Source: Hellea sp. (lineage in GTDB: Bacteria; Pseudomonadota; Alphaproteobacteria; Caulobacterales; Maricaulaceae). From it: a stretch of DNA of 64,000 nt. The position numbers and the translations under genes were made by a program. This document shows positions 53,989-62,580 of this stretch, one piece after another (position 1 is the first letter of the stretch; every line of letters starts with the position of its first letter). The stretch is from NCBI GenBank assembly GCA_028224375.1, contig JAOIVW010000016.1, positions 1 to 64,000 on the forward strand. The letters are read 5' to 3'. The notes under the pieces were generated by a model. That model was not told where the DNA came from and did no database searches. It worked only from the letters and a program-made list of their open reading frames with translations.

Positions 53989-56021
53989 CTAAAATGATAA
54001 AAAAAATACTCATAGCAAATCGTGGCGAGATTGCTTGCCGCGTTATTAAGACCGCCCAGAAGATGGGCATTAAGACTGTGGCGGTTTATTCTGATGCTGA
54101 CCGTAATGCGCTGCATGTGTCTATGGCGGATGAGGCGGTGCATATTGGGCCGCCTGCCGTGAACCAATCTTATTTGGTGATGGATAAGATTATAAAAGCG
54201 ATAGAGGATACAGGCGCGGACGCCGTGCATCCTGGCTATGGTTTCCTGTCGGAAAACCCTGAATTTGCCAAATTGCTCGCCAAGAAGAAGATTACCTTTA
54301 TCGGGCCTAACCCCCACGCCATTGTGTCTATGGGCGATAAAATTACCTCTAAGAAACTGGCGCAAGAGGCAGGTGTGTCTTGTGTGCCGGGTCATATGGG
54401 CTTGATTGAAGACGCGGATGAAGCGGTGAAAATTTCAAAGCAAGTTGGCTATCCCGTCATGATTAAAGCGTCTGCGGGGGGGGGCGGGAAGGGTATGCGC
54501 ATTGCCTATAATGACGAGGAAGCCCGCGAAGGGTTTCAGTCCTCCAAGAACGAAGCCGCGAGCAGCTTTGGCGATGACCGCATCTTTATCGAGAAATTCG
54601 TCGAAGAGCCGCGCCATATCGAAATCCAAGTGCTGGGCGATAAGCATGGCAATGTGATTTACCTGAATGAGCGCGAATGCTCTATTCAGCGCCGCAACCA
54701 AAAAGTCATTGAAGAAGCCCCGTCGCCATTCTTGGACGAGAAAACACGCAAAGCCATGGGCGCGGAGTCTGTCGCCCTTGCCAAAGCCGTTGATTATGAC
54801 AGCGCGGGCACGGTGGAGTTCATTGTCGATAAGGATAAGAATTTCTACTTCCTTGAGATGAACACGCGCTTGCAGGTCGAGCACCCTGTGACGGAACTTA
54901 TCACGGGAATTGATCTGGTCGAGCAAATGATAAAATCCGCCAATGGGGATAAGCTGTCCATCAAACAAAAAGATGTCGGGATAAATGGCTGGGCGATTGA
55001 GAGCCGGATTTATGCCGAAGACCCGTACCGTAATTTCCTGCCCTCCATTGGCCGCCTCAAACGTTACCGCCCGCCTGCTGAAGGCACGCTTGGTAATGGC
55101 GCGATTATTCGCAATGATACGGGCGTTTATGAAGGCGGCGAAATCTCGATGTATTACGACCCGATGATTGCCAAGCTCTGCACATGGGGCGAAGATCGCG
55201 GCATCGCGATTAACACGATGAAAGACGCGCTGGATACATTTGAGCTGGACGGCATCGGGCATAATATCCCCTTTCTGCAAGCCGTTTATGACCATGACCG
55301 TTTTGAGCGCGGGGACATCACCACGGCCTTTATCGCGGATGAATATCCTGACGGCTTTGAGGGGGCCGATGAGAACTCAGGCCATATGCGCAAAATCGCG
55401 GCGGTTTGCGCGCTGATGCATGATATTTCTGAGCATCGCTCTGCCGAGATTTCAGGGACGCTGCCTAATCACCAACGCCACATCCCTGATGAGTGGGCGG
55501 TTCAAATCGGGGACACACACTACACGGCTGACATTAAGGGCGAGCGAGGCTTGCGTACCATCGTGATGAATAATCTCGAAGAAGATAAAGCGGCCGTGGA
55601 AATGGAAGTGCTGACGAGTTGGAAGCCGGGCCAAGAGCTTGTGCGCGCCTTTGTCGATAATAATGCCTTTAATATTAAGGCGCGTAAATGCGCAGAAGGG
55701 TATCGTGTCTGGCATAGAGGCTGTGAGTTTAAAGTCGCGGTGCGCACGCCGCGCGGGGCTGAGCTGGCCAAGCTTATGCCGATTAAGCTCGCGCCCGATA
55801 CCTCTAACCTTTTGCTCTGTCCCATGCCGGGCGTTATCGTCTCCATCCTCGTGAAAGAGGGAGATGAAGTTCAAGACGGTCAGGCTTTGGCCGTGGTTGA
55901 AGCCATGAAAATGGAAAATACCTTGCGGGCCGAGAAGAAAGGCGTGATCTCAAAAATTACCTGCGAGGCTGGAGATAATCTCGCGGTGGATGAGATTATT
56001 ATGGAGTTCGGGGAGGCGTAA
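53985..56021 (+). CDS. pccA: propionyl-CoA carboxylase alpha subunit (biotin carboxylase and biotin carrier)
   Basis: A 678-residue protein. Biotin carboxylase core: ILIANRGEIACRVIKTAQKMG, ATP-grasp loop KASAGGGGKGMRIA, FIEKFVEEPRHIEIQVLGD, and EMNTRLQVEHPVTELITG; then the BT linker domain and the C-terminal biotinyl domain with VVEAMKMENTL (Lys in EAMKM). It carboxylates its own biotin for transfer by PccB. The start may be ATG 53985 or 53994; the second matches the copied head at 52933. With mcm it converts propionyl-CoA to succinyl-CoA. Convergent overlap of 23 bases with the sterol desaturase-like gene. Confidence 0.96.
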   Translation: MTKMIKKILIANRGEIACRVIKTAQKMGIKTVAVYSDADRNALHVSMADEAVHIGPPAVNQSYLVMDKIIKAIEDTGADAVHPGYGFLSENPEFAKLLAKKKITFIGPNPHAIVSMGDKITSKKLAQEAGVSCVPGHMGLIEDADEAVKISKQVGYPVMIKASAGGGGKGMRIAYNDEEAREGFQSSKNEAASSFGDDRIFIEKFVEEPRHIEIQVLGDKHGNVIYLNERECSIQRRNQKVIEEAPSPFLDEKTRKAMGAESVALAKAVDYDSAGTVEFIVDKDKNFYFLEMNTRLQVEHPVTELITGIDLVEQMIKSANGDKLSIKQKDVGINGWAIESRIYAEDPYRNFLPSIGRLKRYRPPAEGTLGNGAIIRNDTGVYEGGEISMYYDPMIAKLCTWGEDRGIAINTMKDALDTFELDGIGHNIPFLQAVYDHDRFERGDITTAFIADEYPDGFEGADENSGHMRKIAAVCALMHDISEHRSAEISGTLPNHQRHIPDEWAVQIGDTHYTADIKGERGLRTIVMNNLEEDKAAVEMEVLTSWKPGQELVRAFVDNNAFNIKARKCAEGYRVWHRGCEFKVAVRTPRGAELAKLMPIKLAPDTSNLLLCPMPGVIVSILVKEGDEVQDGQALAVVEAMKMENTLRAEKKGVISKITCEAGDNLAVDEIIMEFGEA

Positions 56022-56865
56022 CGGGTGTGCTTTTAAAACGTTTTTTGGTAGCTATATAGGCATATTTAAATGGATAGATTTGCCCTTCTAAAAAGCCATC
56101 TTTGAACCCATCGACGCCGGTATCTGTTCCACAAAGACCTGGGTCATAATGCGTCCCAAACATAATATCCCAAATGGGAAACATGTCGCAGAGATTTTTA
56201 CCAAACGCCTCTGGTTTTGATGAGTGATGCCATTTGTGATAATTGGGCGAGGCTAAAATTCTTCTGAAACGTCCAAATGTCCAATCGAATTGGCAATGGA
56301 TTAGCTTTGAATGCCACAAACGGATAAAGGCAACAGGCGCAACGACCGTGGCCGGCAATGAGAGCCACCCTATCAGAGTCACATAAACAACGCTCATAAT
56401 CACCAACTCTAATACATGTATTCTATAGGATGTAGACCATGTTATATGCTTGTCAGAGTGATGCAATGCGTGGACACCCCAAAAATATTTGGTGTGCAGG
56501 ATGCGGTGCGCCCAATAATTTTGAAAATCAAGCGCAATAAGGGCTATAATAATACCATAAAAGAATGGCACGTTGCTCCAGAAATCCTTCGTCACTCGGG
56601 GGAGGGAGAGATATTCGAATAAGAAATTGGAATAGAAACTGAGATTACCAAAGAGGAGTACCACAAGAGCAGAATTAGATAAGACAAGAAGCAGGTTATG
56701 TGCGGCCTCATTCATTGTACCTTCGGAGGGGCGTTTTAGCGCCTGTCTTCCCCCTAAGATTACAAAGATCCCTCCAAAGAGGAATAAAGCTATAAAGCTA
56801 TCCGAATATAACTTTTTAAGCGTCGGGAGGAATTCTAAAACAGCGTCCATTTTGCTGCTTACCAT
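55999..56865 (-). CDS. sterol desaturase / fatty acid hydroxylase family protein
   Basis: A 288-residue integral membrane di-iron enzyme. The His clusters are HRILH, HALHHSDKH and YHKWHHSS, in the spacing of the fatty acid hydroxylase superfamily, with four to five spans. It would hydroxylate or desaturate a lipid; exact substrate unknown. ATG 56865 with AGG seven bases upstream is preferred over a TTG 13 codons earlier. Its 3' end runs 23 bases into the end of pccA on the other strand. Confidence 0.9.
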   Translation of the reverse strand: MVSSKMDAVLEFLPTLKKLYSDSFIALFLFGGIFVILGGRQALKRPSEGTMNEAAHNLLLVLSNSALVVLLFGNLSFYSNFLFEYLSLPRVTKDFWSNVPFFYGIIIALIALDFQNYWAHRILHTKYFWGVHALHHSDKHITWSTSYRIHVLELVIMSVVYVTLIGWLSLPATVVAPVAFIRLWHSKLIHCQFDWTFGRFRRILASPNYHKWHHSSKPEAFGKNLCDMFPIWDIMFGTHYDPGLCGTDTGVDGFKDGFLEGQIYPFKYAYIATKKRFKSTPVTPPRTP

Positions 56866-56879
56866 TTCTTGCCTAACAG

Positions 56880-56897
56880 AGCATGAAAGCTCATGCT
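56880..56897. promoter_or_regulatory. 7-bp inverted repeat in the sterol desaturase upstream region
   Basis: AGCATGA-AAGC-TCATGCT is a perfect dyad 15 bp before the leftward start codon at 56865. The 257-bp divergent stretch 56866-57122 also has CTCTG-TTATAG-CAGAG at 56981-56996. Either could be an operator; nothing else is seen in the gap. Confidence 0.35.
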
Positions 56898-57122
56898 TTA
56901 TCAAATGTTAATGCCAGGCTTTGACGCATGACCACTATTCTGGATGAACATCTTAACAAAACCTTGCATTTTATGTAACGCTCTGTTATAGCAGAGTTTA
57001 TGCAAAACATCCTGACAATTTATAGAGTAGGTTCTGAATTCTTTTAAATTGTTTATATGGGCCCTGACATCCGTCTATGGCTTCTCATTTGTATCGACCC
57101 ACACAAAATCCCGAAGGATCTC

Positions 57123-57728
57123 ATGCTTTATTATAATAACAGACCTGTAAATACCCACCGCCGGACGTCAGCTGAGCGTTTTTTCCAGTGGCGGACATTT
57201 AAAACTGACACGCAAGAGCTGCGTGATAAGATTGTTGCTGACTTCAAATCTGTGAAAACAGAAACGCGTAACGAGAAGTATTTTCTTATTCCCGGACGCC
57301 GCAATGTTATGCCGCGCATGATTGATGATACGACATTTGAAATCCGCTCTAAGATTAATGACAATGAGCCTGTTGAGCTTTGGGAGCGGTCTATTACGAC
57401 GTCTTTCCCGATGAAGCGTACAACATCCGCGACCATTGGCTGTGCTATTCCAAGATTTCGGGGATCGCTAAACAGCGTTGCGACGCCTGACAGCCTGTCT
57501 GAATCATTGCAGCGTAAGAGCAAATTTTTTGAAGCCGTGAAATGCCGTGAAATCTATAAAAAGGGCAATGTCACGGCTGAGATTTCTGAGATCGAAATTG
57601 ACGGTAAAAAAGAATATAGCGTCGCTATCCAAAGCAGCGAAGAGCAGCCTATCTTGGACCTTATTAAAGAGTGCGGCTTAAAGCCTGCTGACAATATGAA
57701 CATCGCGGATCACTTCCTGACCGCTTAG
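57123..57728 (+). CDS. conserved hypothetical protein, possibly CYTH-like
   Basis: A 201-residue protein starting at ATG 57123 (AAGGA seven bases upstream). After a basic N-terminus there are alternating strands with charged residues: TTFEIRSKINDNEPVELWERS, KFFEAVKCREIYKKGNVTAEISEIEIDGKKEYSVAIQS. The ExR-K-x spacing and the late E-I-x-E-I-x-I strand recall CYTH (triphosphate tunnel metalloenzyme) folds, but the N-terminal ExExK motif is not convincing. A strong terminator follows it. Function unknown. Confidence 0.6.
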   Translation: MLYYNNRPVNTHRRTSAERFFQWRTFKTDTQELRDKIVADFKSVKTETRNEKYFLIPGRRNVMPRMIDDTTFEIRSKINDNEPVELWERSITTSFPMKRTTSATIGCAIPRFRGSLNSVATPDSLSESLQRKSKFFEAVKCREIYKKGNVTAEISEIEIDGKKEYSVAIQSSEEQPILDLIKECGLKPADNMNIADHFLTA

Positions 57729-57753
57729 TCAGTTACAACGCCGCGTTTTAAAT

Positions 57754-57787
57754 TAGGCTTGAGTTTCTAATCCTCAAGCCTATTTTT
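57754..57787 (+). terminator. rho-independent terminator
   Basis: TAGGCTTGAG (57754-57763) pairs perfectly with CTCAAGCCTA (57773-57782) across a 9-base loop and is followed by TTTTT. It ends transcription of the preceding hypothetical gene, only 6 bp before the next start codon, so the hydrolase gene downstream may depend on read-through or on a promoter inside the upstream gene. Confidence 0.85.
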
Positions 57788-57792
57788 ATGCC

Positions 57793-58791
57793 ATGGATTC
57801 AACCGCAACACATATCGGAGACGGCGCAGCTGTTAAGCCCTTTAAGCCGCCCTTTTGGTTGCGGCCCTCACTGGTGCAAACGGCTCTGGCCTCGTTTAAA
57901 TATCGTAAGCGCGGTAAAAACCCGATGCTGGATGTGGCTGTGCCCAAAATGCTCCACTGTGAAGATGGCGTTAGGCTTCGCGGCAGTTATTCTCGCAATC
58001 CTGCCAATAAGGCTCTGGTGATTTTTCTCCATGGCTGGGAAGGCTCACAAGACAGCACCTATGTTGTGGCGGGCGGCCGTCATCTTTATAATCAAGGCGC
58101 GTCGATATTTCGGCTGAATTATCGCGACCACGGCGATACGCATGAGCTTAATGAAGGCATTTTCCTCTCCACGAATTTTAATGAAGTCTTTCATGCAGTC
58201 AAACAGGCGGCGGAACTCGCCGAGGGTGCACCCGTCTACATTGTCGGGTTCTCGCTGGGCGGTAATTTTGCACTACGGATTGCGCGGAGCCTGCGAGACT
58301 TAAGGATAACGAACCTGAAACATATCTTTGCCATCAGCCCTGTTGTCGACCCGTGGGCGGCGGCGCCTTTGGTGGATGTGAACCCGATTTATCGGCGCTA
58401 TTTCTTAAAGAAATGGACAGCCTCTTTGCGCAAAAAACAATCTGTGTTTCCGCAGCTCTATGACTTTGAGGCCATGCTGAAAACGAATCGCGTCTTGGCC
58501 ATTACCGAGCAAATTATGCCGCTCTATTCCGACTATCCGACCATGGAAGCATATTTTAATGCTTACCGTGTTGACCCGCATTGCCTTAAAACCTGCCCCG
58601 TTCCGATCAGTATTGTGACGGCGGCTGATGACGGCATCATTCCGCCAGAAGATATCTTAAAGCTGGAGCTAAATCACAATGCGCGGCGTATTATTCATGA
58701 CCATGGCGGGCATAATGGTTTCTTCCAAAGCTTGACGGGGCCGACATGGTATGATGATTACGTTTCAGACGTTATATTTGATCAAGAGTAA
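57793..58791 (+). CDS. alpha/beta hydrolase, YheT-like
   Basis: A 332-residue hydrolase of the YheT/ABHD1-3 type. N-terminal FKPPFWLRPSLVQTALASFKYR leads to FLHGWEGSQDSTYV (oxyanion), FRLNYRDHGDTHELN, nucleophile elbow VGFSLGGNFAL, acid AADDGIIPPEDI and catalytic His in HDHGGHNGFF. Family members are predicted carboxylesterases acting on lipids. It is followed 11 bp later by the DUF1499 gene, suggesting an operon of two. Confidence 0.9.
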   Translation: MDSTATHIGDGAAVKPFKPPFWLRPSLVQTALASFKYRKRGKNPMLDVAVPKMLHCEDGVRLRGSYSRNPANKALVIFLHGWEGSQDSTYVVAGGRHLYNQGASIFRLNYRDHGDTHELNEGIFLSTNFNEVFHAVKQAAELAEGAPVYIVGFSLGGNFALRIARSLRDLRITNLKHIFAISPVVDPWAAAPLVDVNPIYRRYFLKKWTASLRKKQSVFPQLYDFEAMLKTNRVLAITEQIMPLYSDYPTMEAYFNAYRVDPHCLKTCPVPISIVTAADDGIIPPEDILKLELNHNARRIIHDHGGHNGFFQSLTGPTWYDDYVSDVIFDQE

Positions 58792-58802
58792 AAGAAATCA
58801 TC

Positions 58803-59222
58803 ATGAAATTTATTCTCAGCGCCATAGCTATCATCGTTTTGCTGTTCTTTCTTCTGGGACTGAAATCTCAAAAGGGTAAAGCCAAAGGGCTTACAGATGG
58901 CCATCTGGCAGAACCGGGAACGGCGCCAAACTGCGTCTCCTCCGAAATAGATGTGCAGCCTGAGAGAAAAGTCGCTCCGCTCAATGGCTCGCTCGACCAG
59001 ATCAAAGCCGCCATAACCGCGACAGGCGGCACAATAACCTCAGAGACCGACAGCTATCTCTCAGCCACCTATATGTCCAAGCTGTTCAAATTCATCGATG
59101 ACGTTGAAGTGCGCCATGAGAAAGACAATATCTGGCATATCCGGTCCGCCTCTCGCGAGGGATATTCGGATAGGGGCGTGAACCGAAAGCGCGTCGAGGC
59201 CATCCGCGCCGCAATGAGTTAA
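58803..59222 (+). CDS. DUF1499 family protein
   Basis: A 139-residue protein with one N-terminal hydrophobic span (ILSAIAIIVLLFFLLGL), then the DUF1499 pattern: PNCVSSE, LDQIKAAITATGGTITSETDSYLSATYMSKLFKFIDDVEVR, WHIRSASREGYSDRGVNRKRVE. The mature part faces the periplasm. The family has no proven biochemical role. A short palindrome ACCCCTTTGGGGT lies right after the stop (59224-59236) and could be a weak terminator. Confidence 0.88.
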   Translation: MKFILSAIAIIVLLFFLLGLKSQKGKAKGLTDGHLAEPGTAPNCVSSEIDVQPERKVAPLNGSLDQIKAAITATGGTITSETDSYLSATYMSKLFKFIDDVEVRHEKDNIWHIRSASREGYSDRGVNRKRVEAIRAAMS

Positions 59223-59291
59223 ACCCCTTTGGGGTCTCCATCCGTATAGACAATAAGGGCTTCGAGCCTACCGTTTTCAAAGAGAGTTTAA

Positions 59292-59861
59292 ATGCCATCA
59301 CGCTATAATGAACCGCCCCGCGAAATTGACTATGACAAGGTTAAATCCCTAGTCACAGAGCTCCTCTCAGCCTTGGGTGAGGACCCTGAGCGTGAGGGCC
59401 TGAAAGAAACGCCGCGCCGCATCGCTAATTTTTGGAAAGAGTTTGTCGAATATGATGCGGGTAAGCTCGACACCACCTTTAGCGCCGTCAAGCATAACCA
59501 AATGGTGGCTGTCACAGGCATGCGCGTTTGGTCCATGTGCGAGCATCACATGCTCCCATTTTGGTGTGACGTGTCCATCGCCTATATCGCGGATGACAAA
59601 GTCTTGGGCCTCTCTAAATTCGCGCGTATTGCGCACAAACATGCGCACAAATTGACTCTGCAAGAGCAACTAGTCTCCGACATCGCCAACCATGTAAAAA
59701 TTATCCTCGGCACGGATGATGTCGCGGTCATGGCCAAGGGCGAGCATCTCTGCATGACAATGCGCGGCATCAAAACCCCGCATAAGATGATCAGCTCGGC
59801 GCTGTCGGGTAAGTTTCATAAGGCTGAGCAGAGGGCTGAGTTCTTGAGGTTGGTGGATTAA
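59292..59861 (+). CDS. folE: GTP cyclohydrolase I
   Basis: A 189-residue type IA enzyme with zinc and active-site residues in MRVWSMCEHHMLPFWCDVSIAYI, GLSKFARIAHKHAHKLTLQEQL, and the second zinc Cys in GEHLCMTMRGIKTP. It converts GTP to dihydroneopterin triphosphate, entry to folate and, through 7-deazapurine intermediates, to queuosine (queF is at 16874). It appears to be monocistronic; a dispersed repeat follows it. Confidence 0.96.
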   Translation: MPSRYNEPPREIDYDKVKSLVTELLSALGEDPEREGLKETPRRIANFWKEFVEYDAGKLDTTFSAVKHNQMVAVTGMRVWSMCEHHMLPFWCDVSIAYIADDKVLGLSKFARIAHKHAHKLTLQEQLVSDIANHVKIILGTDDVAVMAKGEHLCMTMRGIKTPHKMISSALSGKFHKAEQRAEFLRLVD

Positions 59862-59945
59862 CTTTCTCTCCTCATCACAAGATTTATTCTTGTGATTCAT
59901 CGCCGACTCTCTCCTCCAATGGCCATTTTACTGTGACGCGAAAGC

Positions 59946-59981
59946 GGGAGATGGGTTGCAAGGACAAGCCTTGCAATGAGG
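59946..59981. repeat. palindromic dispersed repeat, copy B (right arm)
   Basis: GGGAGATGGGTTGCAAGGAC... ending CTTGCAATGAGG closely matches the right arm of copy A at 7745-7781. The opposite arm around 59870-59920 (CATCACAAG...CTTGTGATTCATCG) is more degenerate. It fills the gap between folE and the convergent hypothetical gene. Confidence 0.7.
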
Positions 59982-59993
59982 CGGTGGGGTGAC

Positions 59994-61688
59994 TTATTTC
60001 TTAAAAATTCGCTTAAACCACTTAAAGCGTTCCGGGTATTTTTCTGTAAGGGCTTTACCAACCGTTTTGCCTGCCTGCGCTCTGGCTAGAGTAGCACCAA
60101 GTTTTTCGCTATCCTTTTGTCCTGCTTTACGCGCACCCTCTAGAGTCCCTTCAGCTATACCTTGTCCATAAGCATTGGCTATATTTCGCATAGCGTTTGC
60201 TCTGGCTACAGGGTCTAAGCTAGCGTCAGTCAACGCTTTCAGAACATTATTCGTACTATCAAGCTGGTCGGCAATAATAACGCGCTGTTCATCGGGCAAA
60301 GGCGCGCCGTTTGAGCTTTCTCCGATTTCGCGGATAGCCGTTGGTATTGTCCGGTCAATTATAACGCCTTCTTCGGCTATGGCGTCGATGACAGGCGCAA
60401 AGTCGTTCTCAAACTCTTCATAATCCACATCCTCAATTTCGGTAGAGAGTATTTGGCGTTGGAAGGTACGGCGGTCGGGGAATTGATCCAAGACTTGTCC
60501 TAACTCGGTCAAGAGTGAAGCATAACGGTCGGCGTAGAATTGAGGCCATTGTTGCATAACAGTGGACTCATACCTTTCCATAGCCGCTTCTTTTCGAATC
60601 AAGCGAAACAACGTGCGGCTGTTAGGAAGTTTATCAGGTATGAGACCTGTAATGGTTTTTAAAAAATCAATGGGCCGTTGGTCAAAGTTTTCGTCCTTAT
60701 CCACAGACGCACAAAACTCTTCGAGTTCATCTCGAAGAGCAAGCATATTATCGATTGCTAAATTCAGCTCAAGATCAGCATCAAGAGGTCTGTCGCTAAG
60801 ATATATTTTCCCGTCACGAATAATGGGTTTAACGGAGGCAGGGTTTTGAGATGGTGTTTCCGCGCTTGTGTCTTGCTCCAGAAGCTTTTGCTTATCCCAA
60901 TAATCCTCAATCGACTGTTTGATTTGGGCATTAACTTTGGCAGGGTCTGTATAATCTTCGGGCGGAAACGTGACGCGGCCATAATGACCGTTTTCAGGGT
61001 CACCAATTTCTATTTCTTGAATGAAAGGGAGCGTAAATGGCTGCTCTTTATTGCCCCGTAGGCGGTCTTCATACCAGTCTGTCCAAACGTCCCAGTCTGC
61101 GCTACGCGTAAGTAAATCAGACTTAAGGCTTAGCCACTTACCTTCTAAAGCTCTTCCTGTAAGTGTATCATCGAAACCAGAATTGCTCCATAGGCACCTA
61201 GCGGCTAATTGCGATGCTGATAAACCATTCTCAATTAGTTCACAATCTGCTGAAAAGTGCGTTGAGAACTCAGAAGCATCAGGATTTGACATAAACTCAA
61301 AAGGATCAACATAGAGCATCTCCCTGTGTAGTAGCTTCATCATATACGAGGCTTTGATCGCTGATGTTATTGTGAAGTTTACAGCTAATGATTTATGTTC
61401 TGGAAAGCTTTTGTAGAGTAAACTAAATATACGGTTTAACATTCGATTTACATAATATCTTGAATTTTCAGTCTTCTCTACATTGAATGACAAAGGTAAA
61501 GTGGCTGAAAGAAAACAGTCTAGAATAATGTTTTCGGGGCGACGTTTAAGTTCAAATCTATGTTTAATATCATTTAGCAGCGGCATGGCACGTAATAATG
61601 CTCTTGCTACTATAACGTTTGAAGCCTTTTGGTCCTGTTGATAAAGCCACAAGTTGATTGCTGCTTTGGAGTCAAATAGTTTCGTCAT
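59994..61688 (-). CDS. large hypothetical accessory protein
   Basis: A 564-residue soluble-looking protein, AT-rich in its 5' third. The N-terminal 220 residues are helical (INLWLYQQDQKASNVIVARALLRAMPLL, then Cys- and Trp-containing helices), followed by WDVWTDWYEDRLRGN, a motif I associate with uncharacterised accessory proteins, then a Pro-rich linker and a C-terminal helical half. The end is Lys-rich (KTVGKALTEKYPERFKWFKRIFKK). No signal peptide, membrane span or nuclease motif is evident. Isolated transcription unit between folE and a GFA gene; possibly horizontally acquired. Confidence 0.6.
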   Translation of the reverse strand: MTKLFDSKAAINLWLYQQDQKASNVIVARALLRAMPLLNDIKHRFELKRRPENIILDCFLSATLPLSFNVEKTENSRYYVNRMLNRIFSLLYKSFPEHKSLAVNFTITSAIKASYMMKLLHREMLYVDPFEFMSNPDASEFSTHFSADCELIENGLSASQLAARCLWSNSGFDDTLTGRALEGKWLSLKSDLLTRSADWDVWTDWYEDRLRGNKEQPFTLPFIQEIEIGDPENGHYGRVTFPPEDYTDPAKVNAQIKQSIEDYWDKQKLLEQDTSAETPSQNPASVKPIIRDGKIYLSDRPLDADLELNLAIDNMLALRDELEEFCASVDKDENFDQRPIDFLKTITGLIPDKLPNSRTLFRLIRKEAAMERYESTVMQQWPQFYADRYASLLTELGQVLDQFPDRRTFQRQILSTEIEDVDYEEFENDFAPVIDAIAEEGVIIDRTIPTAIREIGESSNGAPLPDEQRVIIADQLDSTNNVLKALTDASLDPVARANAMRNIANAYGQGIAEGTLEGARKAGQKDSEKLGATLARAQAGKTVGKALTEKYPERFKWFKRIFKK

Positions 61689-61831
61689 ATTTAGAGCTTA
61701 AAGAAAATTTCTCTTAGATGGAAGTTTTCTTGAGAATTGTGTATGACTGTATTCGAGCTAAGCTAGCTATTTTTTTAAGTGGCGCAGACCACCACTTAAG
61801 CTTAAACTCCCCACAAAACAGGAGACCCACC

Positions 61832-62239
61832 ATGCCAAAATTAACCGGAAACTGCCTTTGCGGCGCTGTCAGCTTTAAAGCGGATGGCGATATTGCCATG
61901 CAAGCTAATTGTCACTGTACAGATTGTCAGCAAATTTCAGGATCACCTTTCGCCACGCTTGTTTTCCTTAAAGAGGAAGACGTGAACATCACTGGCGAGA
62001 CCAAACGCTTTGAACATAGTGTGGATAGCGGCAATAAGCTTGCCAAAGATTTCTGTCCCACATGCGGCTCACAAATGTTCGGCTACAATCTAGGCCGTCC
62101 CGGAATGGTTGCGCTCAAGGCCGGCAGTATCAACGAGAAAGAGAATGTTCAGCCACAATTTAATGTTTATGCAGGCTCTAAAGTCCCGTGCACTATTCTG
62201 GATGAGAATATTCCAGCCTTCGATAAAATGCCTAGCTAA
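61832..62239 (+). CDS. GFA family zinc protein (glutathione-dependent formaldehyde-activating fold)
   Basis: A 135-residue Mss4-like zinc protein: GNCLCGAVSF, ANCHCTDCQQISGSPFATLVF, DFCPTCGSQMFGYN supply the zinc Cys pairs. Family members include Gfa, which helps form hydroxymethylglutathione, but most are uncharacterised. ATG 61832 has GGAG nine bases upstream; an in-frame ATG 38 codons earlier is not used. It could feed the FrmA/FghA route, though it lies far from those genes. Convergent overlap of eight bases with the antitoxin gene. Confidence 0.85.
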   Translation: MPKLTGNCLCGAVSFKADGDIAMQANCHCTDCQQISGSPFATLVFLKEEDVNITGETKRFEHSVDSGNKLAKDFCPTCGSQMFGYNLGRPGMVALKAGSINEKENVQPQFNVYAGSKVPCTILDENIPAFDKMPS

Positions 62240-62513
62240 CTAGGCCCACATCGTATTTTTTAAACATTTTGTCCGTCGTCATTTCAATAATATCTTCGGG
62301 CAATTGAAAGTTTACGGCCTTTTCGATTTGTTCAGGTGTATAAAGGTGGCCAAGCGTTCCCAATTTACGAGGCTTGGGCGTCTTTTTTTCAAGCGGCACA
62401 ATCTTAGCAATCGGTTTTCCTCCCCTTGCAATAATGGTCGTCTTTCCTTCGCTTGCTGCCTGCACAAGCTTTGAGAAGTGCATCTTGGCTTCATGTATGT
62501 TGACTTGCTTCAT
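62232..62513 (-). CDS. Phd/YefM-like antitoxin without an adjacent toxin
   Basis: A 93-residue protein with the prevent-host-death opening QVNIHEAKMHFSKLVQAASEGKTTIIARGGKPIAKIVPLEKK and a tail QIEKAVNFQLPEDIIEMTTDKMFKK of the kind that binds PIN-type VapC toxins. The expected toxin gene is absent: downstream on this strand lies only the convergent GFA gene. It is therefore an orphan antitoxin, either a decayed module or an anti-addiction gene. It lies downstream of the mcm-tail copy. Confidence 0.85.
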   Translation of the reverse strand: MKQVNIHEAKMHFSKLVQAASEGKTTIIARGGKPIAKIVPLEKKTPKPRKLGTLGHLYTPEQIEKAVNFQLPEDIIEMTTDKMFKKYDVGLVS

Positions 62514-62550
62514 ATGGACTAACTTAGTCTAATTTAGGAAAAAGTCAAAA

Positions 62551-62580
62551 TTAGGCCCCCTTGCTGAGCCGCATATTCAT
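62551..62580 (-). pseudogene. diverged copy of the mcm 3' end
   Basis: On the minus strand the last codons V-M-N-M-R-L-S-K-G-A-stop repeat the mcm ending V-V-N-M-R-L-S-Q-G-A-stop (62815-62847). About 30 of 35 bases agree by hand alignment, including the stop and its flank. Homology fades upstream within the cargo gene. The frame opens at the ATGA overlap with the cargo stop. Confidence 0.8.
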
